DNA of 64,000 bases from Spirochaetales bacterium (GTDB taxonomy: Bacteria > Spirochaetota > Spirochaetia > Sphaerochaetales > Sphaerochaetaceae), in contig JAQYHB010000002.1 in the NCBI GenBank assembly GCA_028722305.1, positions 62,001 to 126,000 of the forward strand, given 5' to 3'. Positions 57,790 to 64,000 of this stretch are shown piece after piece. The translations under genes were made by a program, and so were the position numbers. Under the pieces are notes generated by a model. It was given only the letters and a program-made list of their open reading frames with translations, ran no database searches and had not been told where the DNA came from. Within the stretch, counting starts at the first letter, position 1. Every line of letters begins with the position of its first letter.

Positions 57790-58989
57790 TCAGAAATCAA
57801 GGAAGAAGGTGACCCGCATGGTGACTGAATCATCATAGTGGGTATAGTCATGTCCGTGGAACAGGTAGGCGTACTGCAATCCCAAGTCAAAGAAGTCGAA
57901 GATGGTGACTGTCGCCTGCACGCCTGTCGAGGAAAGGAAATTGGTGTCGCTGACGTTGGTGTTGTAGTAATTTCCGCATCCAAAGCCCACGTCATAGAAG
58001 AAATTGAAGCGAGGCATGACACCCTTGAGCAAGGCCTCCGGCCCACATAGGCGGATTTCCACATTGTTGACAAGCGAGAACTCGGTGTCGTAAGTCCAAT
58101 AGCTGTAGCCACGCACCTTGCGGCCAAGGGCAGTCGATTCCTGCAGACTGAGGGGGATGATCTCGCCACTGGTCCAGTTGACGTTGAAACGGTCAAGAGC
58201 AACGGCCGAAAAGAGGTTCCTCCCCTTCACGTCCTTCACCGAACACAGCGTCCTGGCAAAGACCGTATTACTGGTGACACTGTAACAATCTGCCCTTCCG
58301 TCCATACTGTCGTTCAGCGGTCCGGGCATGTAACGCACGTTGACTTCGGTTGAGAACCCATCCTGGGTGCTGATAGTGTCGCGCATGGCGTCCAGCTTGA
58401 CGCCACCGTACAGGGTAGTCGCCAATGTGTCACCCATATCAGGATAGTAGGGGTTATGCTTGGGCGAGGCGCCACTATACAGGCTTTGTGCAAACCAGTC
58501 GTCAATGCTGAGCACTTCTTGCTTCGAGGAAGACGAGCCGTTCTCCCTCCTCTCCCCCTCCACCATCGAGTCATGAGTACGGGAGAACATCCCGTCATAG
58601 CCCACATACAAGGTGACAAGGTCCTTGCCGGGAACCCAGGAAGCCCAGAACCCTTGGGAAAGCTGGGCTCTCCAGTCGTACTCCTCGACATCAAACACCA
58701 ACGGGTTCCGGTCCTCATCATCCAGCATCAACCCGGTATTGGGGTCGTACCAGACCTTGCGCTGGGTATAACCGCCGCCGATTAAGAGCCTCAGCTCGGT
58801 TTTCCGGTCCTCGATGAGGGAAACAGGAGTGAAACTGAGACCCATTCCCGTCCACGTGGGAATGAAGCCTCCTACGACCTCGGGATGCTGTCTGAGTGTC
58901 CAGAAACTGTACTTCACTGGCGCGGCGAATGCCGAAACCGAACAACCCGCAAACAAACCAACAAGCACCAGCGTTTTCTTCAGACGCAT
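57790..58989 (-). CDS. Probable outer-membrane beta-barrel protein
   Basis: 399 residues. Signal peptide MRLKKTLVLVGLFAGCSVSA ending before FAAPVKY. The body has many alternating amphipathic strands (TELRLLIGGGYTQRKVWY, KDLVTLYVGYDGMFSR, FDLGLQYAYLFHGHD) and ends VTMRVTFFLDF, a C-terminal Phe as in outer-membrane barrels. Start follows AAGGAG. No named family assigned; may be a spirochaete-specific porin or lipid-handling barrel. Confidence 0.7.
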   Translation of the reverse strand: MRLKKTLVLVGLFAGCSVSAFAAPVKYSFWTLRQHPEVVGGFIPTWTGMGLSFTPVSLIEDRKTELRLLIGGGYTQRKVWYDPNTGLMLDDEDRNPLVFDVEEYDWRAQLSQGFWASWVPGKDLVTLYVGYDGMFSRTHDSMVEGERRENGSSSSKQEVLSIDDWFAQSLYSGASPKHNPYYPDMGDTLATTLYGGVKLDAMRDTISTQDGFSTEVNVRYMPGPLNDSMDGRADCYSVTSNTVFARTLCSVKDVKGRNLFSAVALDRFNVNWTSGEIIPLSLQESTALGRKVRGYSYWTYDTEFSLVNNVEIRLCGPEALLKGVMPRFNFFYDVGFGCGNYYNTNVSDTNFLSSTGVQATVTIFDFFDLGLQYAYLFHGHDYTHYDDSVTMRVTFFLDF

Positions 58990-59034
58990 CTTTTCCAACT
59001 CCTTGTCGGGAATTGTAGCATACCACAACGTCTC

Positions 59035-59064
59035 TTGACCATGTCTTTCCCCACCCCTATACTT
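59035..59064 (+). promoter_or_regulatory. tRNA promoter
   Basis: TTGACC (59035-59040), 18-base spacer, TATACT (59059-59064), 16 bases before the tRNA 5' end. Confidence 0.6.
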
Positions 59065-59080
59065 TTGTCATTCACGAAAG

Positions 59081-59153
<73 letters not shown>

Positions 59154-59166
59154 ATATCCCAGCCTG

Positions 59167-62100
59167 CTAGAAGGCCCGAACGGGCAGGACCCGGAGAAAT
59201 TCGTTTCTCGGGACACTCTGCCATTTCCCACCAACCAGCGCCCAAGCCTTGGTTTTCGAGGCTTCGGACGAACTCCACAGTCTGGCATCCTGCAAGATCG
59301 GCTTCAATGCGTCTACGCCGTTCATGTGTTCCAATTCCACGATTGAAGGAAGGAACCAATCGGCAAAGGAACCAGTCGTATCTTCCTTTGCCACTTTGGC
59401 AGCATAGCTGTTTGTCATCCGCAACCCGACAGCTCCGATGTAGGTGGCATCCCCCATCTCGTCCACCAGGTTGTTGGTGTTTTCCGCGCCGCTTCCCATA
59501 TACGTAGAGGAGACAAGCGCGGTGTCGGCCGAACGGCAGTATCCGAATGGAGCGAAAAGGACGGGACCTTCGGTGTTGACCTCCAGATACCTCCACTTCC
59601 CCTCATAGGATCCAGCATCATAGAAAACCACCCCGCCCGAAGGGCCTGGTTCTCCCAGATCGTATCGTGGCAGACCGGCGTCAAAGCTTTGCGTGACATA
59701 CGAGACCTCCACATCATTCCTATCTTTGTAGAGGATTCCGCAATCCCACGACGTCCCTATTTTCTGAAACCCAATCGGCTGGCTGGCAGTTCCGACCGCA
59801 TGGAGGCGAGCCCCCCGTTCCAAGGAGATTCTTCCCCTATCCACAAAAAACACCTGCACCCCGGGGTCGATGACAAGCGTCGAACCGGATTGTATCCAAA
59901 TGTTTCCTGAAACATAATAAGGTCCGTGGGACACCGTCCAATGAAGATCCTTCCCCATCGTCAGGGTTCCACCTATTTCATAGCGCTCTTTCAGATCTCG
60001 CGCCACCAGGGAACCTTTGCCCGCGCCATCACTCATGGCGGTATAGGCCGCGACGTAATCCACCGCGGTTCCTTTTCCTGTCAGATAGCATTGGGCCAGC
60101 TTCGCCAAGGCAAGGCCACTCGCGTCGGTTTTTGACCTGGAGACACACAACTGGTAATATTGCTCGTCCGACAAAGCGGACTCAGCATCTTCGAACGACA
60201 CCGAATACCTGCAGACGGTACACTCCATTTTTTTGTTGAACTCATGAGGATAGTAGTAGAAAGAGAAAGGATGCCAATGCCCCCGGAGGGCTTTGCACCA
60301 GATAGAGAAGTTGAAAATAGCTCCTATGATAATGGCGAGAGGCAACAGAGCAAGTCCTTTCAACAGGATGCCCAATACTTTGCCCCGCTTGCAGGCGACG
60401 ATGCGCTCGCGGGAATCCTTCCAGTCGGGAATTGAGGCATATTGATATATCGCATAGTCATACCTATGGGCCTCTTGAGACTGGAGCGCGCTTTGATAGA
60501 CTTTTTCGTTTTCCGCGTCAATGCAATCCTGGACACGTTTGGGAGCATCCTTGTATTGCCCCAAAGAGAGGAATTTCTCCCGTGCGGAAGCGTATTGCTT
60601 CTTCCGATACAAGGTATCGGCTTTTGCATATGCCTCGGCATGCTGGAACTCCTTCTTCCGCTCCTCACACGCCTGGATCAAGGATGAGACGTCATAGCCC
60701 TCCGGGAACCAGGAAACGTACTGTTGGATGTCGCGGATCATCTGGGCGCATTGCTCGATGGTGGTCATTTTGCCGACAGCCCCTTCAAAATATCCCACCA
60801 AGGTGGAGGCAAGCGTTGCCTTGGGTCCGTCTGCCTCGGGGAACTCCTGCGCCAGGTTCCACCACTGCTGTACAAGATCTTCGGTAGGACCATCAGTCCT
60901 GCCGATGATGTCCAGACGTTTTTCCTTTACCTTCAGAATGAGGGAAGGGAGGGGATATCCATCAGGAAATCTGTCGGAAGGTGTATGCGCGAGCTTCTCT
61001 GCCAAGTCCTGTAGGGCCTCAGGATCCTCGGTTCCTTCGAACTTCGCGATAGTATCGTCAAGGTATTGGTCCTTCTTGATCTTCTGCATGGGAGCACGCT
61101 TGTCCAAGAACTTGGTTTTGAAATCCGCATCGGCAAGGCTGACGGCGCTCTTGAAATACCCCTGGCTGTCATTGTCCGCAATCTCACTATCGGGCAGGCC
61201 GCACAAGTCGTCCAGCGTGGTGACTTGATCCCGCAAAGCCCCCTGTTGCTTGTATGTCACAAAGAACGCGCCGAGATACGCCCAAGGATTGTCGACCTCC
61301 TCGTTCATGGAACGCTTGAAAAGCTGCATGGCGAAATCCAGTCTGCCGATTTTGAGCGCTTTTATGCCCCGTTCCACGTAGTTGGCGCTCTGCGGGTACT
61401 TCACAGCAGATGAAACGGTCTTGCCGGTGGAAGAGTCTCCTGCGTTTGCCGTACTGGTTCCAAGAATCTTTCTGATGCCGACAATGATGTCCTGCAGGAA
61501 ACCAAGCCGGGACATATCCAATGCCTGCAGATAGGAGAACTCCTCCGGCAGGTCATATGGGTCCATGTCACGGTATGCGGGAATCAGATGCTTCTGGGAA
61601 TCCTTCTTCATCAGAGCAAGGAACCGGCTCCACTCGTTCCGCACCCATGCGGCTTTGAAATATTCGGGTTTGGTACCAAGTACCACCATCACCTTCGCCG
61701 AGTGAATGGCGGCAAAGATGTATGGCTCGTACGCGGTACCTGCCTTTGTTTCCAGGGTAATGCGCGAGAAAAAGACCTTGTAGCCCGCCTTCTGCAGTCC
61801 ATAGTACAAATCTTGGGCGATTACCGAATCCCGCGTCCGTCTGCCATCAGCGTCAGCCTCCTTGTAACAGATGAAGACGTCAAAGGGCTTCTCGTTGCGG
61901 GAGATGGCGAGAATACCTTGCTGGATTCGGTCGATCTCCTTCGCCTCGGCCTCATACACCTCTCTCTGCAACACGTCGGCAAGGCTTACCGCCTTTTGGT
62001 AATTCAAGTCCTCAAAGACGGAGACAAACTGGGTACGGTTCACCGTAGGGACACGTTTGTGGCTTGCGGGATCCTCGACATATTCAATGCCATAGGTACA

Positions 62101-62349
62101 CAGCACCAGGTCCCAATAGGCCTCTGCGTCATCGGGGTCCTCGATGGTTATCTGCTCGTACAGGGAGTAGGCTTTATCGAAGTCATTGGCGCTACGGAAA
62201 TGCTCCGCACGGTCATACAGCATCTGCTTCTTGTCGGTGGAGATGCGTGGAAGTGTCTGCCTGGTATGGCAATACTCACATACGACAACCGTGGCGTTGG
62301 CGTCGACCTCCATCGTCCCGCCGCACATCTTGCATTTGAAGACCGCCAT
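59167..62349 (-). CDS. TIR-domain protein with zinc ribbon, helical repeats, membrane helix and Lcl-like C-terminus
   Basis: 1060 residues. Zinc ribbon: Cys6, 9, 24, 27 (CKMC, CEYC). TPR-like helices about 40-90. TIR domain about 156-290: FDVFICYKEADADGRR, YKVFFSRITLETKAGTAYEP, AKVMVVLGTKPEYFKAAWVR, with a Glu in the VRNEW helix at the position of the NADase Glu (Glu239). Then helical repeats to about 690, one membrane helix (LALLPLAIIIGAIFNF), a Sel1-like stretch, a beta-rich stretch with right-handed-helix character, and a DUF1566/Lcl-like C-terminus (GGVVFYDAG, WFLPSIVELEHM, LWSSSEASKTKAWAL). Last gene of a unit with an SPFH protein. A defence or stress role is inference. Confidence 0.85.
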   Translation of the reverse strand: MAVFKCKMCGGTMEVDANATVVVCEYCHTRQTLPRISTDKKQMLYDRAEHFRSANDFDKAYSLYEQITIEDPDDAEAYWDLVLCTYGIEYVEDPASHKRVPTVNRTQFVSVFEDLNYQKAVSLADVLQREVYEAEAKEIDRIQQGILAISRNEKPFDVFICYKEADADGRRTRDSVIAQDLYYGLQKAGYKVFFSRITLETKAGTAYEPYIFAAIHSAKVMVVLGTKPEYFKAAWVRNEWSRFLALMKKDSQKHLIPAYRDMDPYDLPEEFSYLQALDMSRLGFLQDIIVGIRKILGTSTANAGDSSTGKTVSSAVKYPQSANYVERGIKALKIGRLDFAMQLFKRSMNEEVDNPWAYLGAFFVTYKQQGALRDQVTTLDDLCGLPDSEIADNDSQGYFKSAVSLADADFKTKFLDKRAPMQKIKKDQYLDDTIAKFEGTEDPEALQDLAEKLAHTPSDRFPDGYPLPSLILKVKEKRLDIIGRTDGPTEDLVQQWWNLAQEFPEADGPKATLASTLVGYFEGAVGKMTTIEQCAQMIRDIQQYVSWFPEGYDVSSLIQACEERKKEFQHAEAYAKADTLYRKKQYASAREKFLSLGQYKDAPKRVQDCIDAENEKVYQSALQSQEAHRYDYAIYQYASIPDWKDSRERIVACKRGKVLGILLKGLALLPLAIIIGAIFNFSIWCKALRGHWHPFSFYYYPHEFNKKMECTVCRYSVSFEDAESALSDEQYYQLCVSRSKTDASGLALAKLAQCYLTGKGTAVDYVAAYTAMSDGAGKGSLVARDLKERYEIGGTLTMGKDLHWTVSHGPYYVSGNIWIQSGSTLVIDPGVQVFFVDRGRISLERGARLHAVGTASQPIGFQKIGTSWDCGILYKDRNDVEVSYVTQSFDAGLPRYDLGEPGPSGGVVFYDAGSYEGKWRYLEVNTEGPVLFAPFGYCRSADTALVSSTYMGSGAENTNNLVDEMGDATYIGAVGLRMTNSYAAKVAKEDTTGSFADWFLPSIVELEHMNGVDALKPILQDARLWSSSEASKTKAWALVGGKWQSVPRNEFLRVLPVRAF

Positions 62350-63035
62350 CAGTTAGCGCCTTTGGATTGCCTTGCAAGTTCGTTCCGTTCCTTCATGAGA
62401 CGGACAACCCTTGCCCCTGTCTCCTTCCCGCAAGAGGCTTGGTATGACTCGAATGCCTCCTCGACCGCCTGCTCGATCGCCTTGGTATGCTCGGATGAGA
62501 CCGGGTCGGAATAGCGGAAGGTATCATACACCTCCTGGGCAACCTGTTTTTTCTCGTCATCCTGGGCATCTTGCAGGATGGCGAAGGCCTTCTCCGTCAT
62601 GGTCCTCACGAAAGCTGTCGACTGCCGGACGCCATCTGCTTTCGTCTCCATCAAGGCCGCTGCCGCCAAGGCCTTGAGAACGGTCCTCACCTCAAGGACG
62701 AGGATGACCAGCGCGATGACAGAGGCCACCCATGGCTTCAAGCTTGGAATCGCCATGGCGAAGGTGCCGACAACGATGGACAAACAGAGGTTCAGGAAAC
62801 TTTCACGCATCAGCGGCAATCTGGCAAACAATTCCTCGTTCCCTTTCTGGAATGCGAACCAGACACATACAAGCTGGCCGATAAAGGACAGGTCGACCAA
62901 AGCAAAGGCAATCCAGAAGCCAGCTGGAAGCAGCGACAGTCCAATTGTATTGCCCCACACCAACAGGACGACTGCGTTGCACAAGAGACAAAGGACGACC
63001 CAACTTGCTACGTAATACCGAAAAAGCTTTTTCAT
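62349..63035 (-). CDS. Membrane protein between the SPFH and TIR genes
   Basis: 228 residues. Four hydrophobic helices in the first 125 residues (ASWVVLCLLCNAVVLLVW, LLPAGFWIAFALVDLSFIG, CLSIVVGTFAMAIPSL, VASVIALVILVLEVRTVL) followed by a charged helical tail of about 100 residues. The start shares ATGA with the SPFH gene stop and its own stop shares TGATG with the TIR gene start, so the three are translationally coupled. No family recognised. Confidence 0.75.
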   Translation of the reverse strand: MKKLFRYYVASWVVLCLLCNAVVLLVWGNTIGLSLLPAGFWIAFALVDLSFIGQLVCVWFAFQKGNEELFARLPLMRESFLNLCLSIVVGTFAMAIPSLKPWVASVIALVILVLEVRTVLKALAAAALMETKADGVRQSTAFVRTMTEKAFAILQDAQDDEKKQVAQEVYDTFRYSDPVSSEHTKAIEQAVEEAFESYQASCGKETGARVVRLMKERNELARQSKGAN

Positions 63036-64000
63036 TTCTCTTTTCCCCCGGTCAATTTCTTTCCGCAATTCTGGCAGAAATTGGAACCAGGAGCCACCGG
63101 AGCCCCGCACACGGGGCAAACCAGGAGGACTTGCGCCCCGCAGACTGGACAGAATTTCGCTCCGGAGGAGATGATCGCGCCACAATGGCTGCAACGCGCC
63201 TGTGCCGGTTTCTCCGCCGAGTCCATCACCTGCTTGACCATGCCACTGACACCCCCGCCGATGGCGCCCCCCACTCCTGCCATGGTGCCAAGCCCTATTC
63301 CAAGATTGGAGTATTGTCCAATACCCTGGTTCCTGGCAACTTCTTCGGAGACGTCGAAACCTCGTTCCTGCTGGTAGGTATATCCTTCCTGAGCGCGTTT
63401 TCTGGCAAGCGCCTCGCTGGTGATCACCGTCTTCTGCGCCTGCGTCTGGGCGCCGATGATGTCGGTCTGCTGGCGAAGTCTTGCCTCTGCCACCGCCGCG
63501 TATTGGCGGAAATGGAGGTCCTTGAACTGCTCGTACTGGCGTTCCCCTTCTGGTCGCGCGATGTTGGTGACAAAAAACTGTTCGAGGGCGACTCCGTAGC
63601 CCGCGAACTTTGGCTGGAGCAAGGCCTTCAACGTATCAGAGAACTCGACCAGATGCTCGTCAATCTCGAAGATGTCGATCTTCTCCTCCTTCATCACCTT
63701 GGCGATGGCAGTCTTGAGGTGCGTCAGCAAGAAGGCGCGGAAGAAACCGGCGAGTTTCTGTTGGTCCAGACAGCTCTCCGTTCCGACGAGCTTCACCAAT
63801 AGCTTCCTCGAATCCTCAACGCGGAGACTCATTTCCCCGCTCGCTCCGATGGACAGGGGAAACCCATAGCGCGGTTCCAGATATTGAATCCTGCTGTCGG
63901 TCCCCCACTTGATTCCCATCTGCTCCACTTTGTTGACGAAATACACTTCGGCATGGAGCGGGCTGGTATCACCAGCCACGCGTCCTAGGTATTTCGCCGT
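63032..64000 (-). CDS. SPFH-domain protein with C-terminal zinc ribbons (cut by window end)
   Basis: At least 322 residues; the 5' end lies beyond 64000, since the frame stays open to the edge. The SPFH/YdjL-like ('virion core protein') part has AEVYFVNKVEQMGIKWGTDS, RYGFPLSIGASGEMSLRVED and a long helical stalk (RQYAAVAEARLRQQTDIIGA). The end has two zinc ribbons: CSHCG with CPVCG, and CPVCG with CQNCG. Glycine-rich linker GLGTMAGVGGAIGGG. First visible gene of a coupled unit with the membrane and TIR proteins. Confidence 0.85.
   Translation of the reverse strand, partial: TAKYLGRVAGDTSPLHAEVYFVNKVEQMGIKWGTDSRIQYLEPRYGFPLSIGASGEMSLRVEDSRKLLVKLVGTESCLDQQKLAGFFRAFLLTHLKTAIAKVMKEEKIDIFEIDEHLVEFSDTLKALLQPKFAGYGVALEQFFVTNIARPEGERQYEQFKDLHFRQYAAVAEARLRQQTDIIGAQTQAQKTVITSEALARKRAQEGYTYQQERGFDVSEEVARNQGIGQYSNLGIGLGTMAGVGGAIGGGVSGMVKQVMDSAEKPAQARCSHCGAIISSGAKFCPVCGAQVLLVCPVCGAPVAPGSNFCQNCGKKLTGGKEK

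Overview
The window looks like a chromosomal segment of a strictly anaerobic, fermentative spirochaete. Points in favour are a class I (archaeal-type) lysyl-tRNA synthetase, many small lipoproteins and beta-barrel-like envelope proteins, and an [FeFe]-hydrogenase with Rex control. A Sphaerochaeta-like lineage is a guess from gene content only. Most of the window is GC-rich; about 42.6-54.3 kb is visibly AT-richer and reads as an acquired island.

Region by region. 0.2-16.5 kb holds housekeeping and metabolic genes: the 5' end of a diadenylate cyclase gene, glycerol kinase, a patatin phospholipase, a cyclase-family hydrolase, a ROK-like protein, an FAD oxidoreductase, a histidine phosphatase, an M16C peptidase, endonuclease IV, two envelope proteins, peptidase T, a zinc alcohol dehydrogenase and an XRE-HD fusion protein. 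16.6-28.3 kb is one 13-gene operon read on the minus strand: malate/lactate dehydrogenase, class II fumarase, HdrB, HdrC, HdrA, an MvhD-like subunit, three Flox-like subunits, a fumarate reductase flavoprotein and its iron-sulfur partner, a small membrane protein and a small [2Fe-2S] ferredoxin. Together they could carry oxaloacetate to succinate and feed the last step from an electron-bifurcating Hdr-Flox complex. 28.5-32.8 kb carries envelope proteins of unknown function. 32.9-38.7 kb is an electron-bifurcating [FeFe]-hydrogenase operon (HndABCD type, with an inserted GHKL ATPase) divergent from rex. 38.7-42.5 kb has a secreted EEP-family hydrolase, an MFS-HEAT fusion and a ClpP-like protease.

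The AT-rich island (42.6-54.3 kb) carries thioredoxin-fold proteins (one frameshifted), a secreted propeller/Ig protein whose signal peptide contains an amber codon, a sulfatase, a tripartite tricarboxylate transporter (TctBCA), an orphan DctP-type binding protein and a YesM/YesN-type two-component system. It looks like a substrate-responsive uptake and degradation cassette for a sulfated compound. After it come era, lysS, rlpA, a beta-barrel protein and a tRNA with a CAT anticodon. The window ends in a tightly coupled three-gene unit: an SPFH/zinc-ribbon protein (cut by the window end), a membrane protein and a 1060-residue TIR-domain protein.

The most interesting items are the Hdr-Flox-fumarate reductase operon with possible Rex-type operators, the SPFH-membrane-TIR unit, the hydrogenase HndB-like subunit without cysteine ligands, a divergent promoter pair that predicts almost leaderless lysS and rlpA mRNAs, and a 26-bp perfect palindrome near 2.4 kb.
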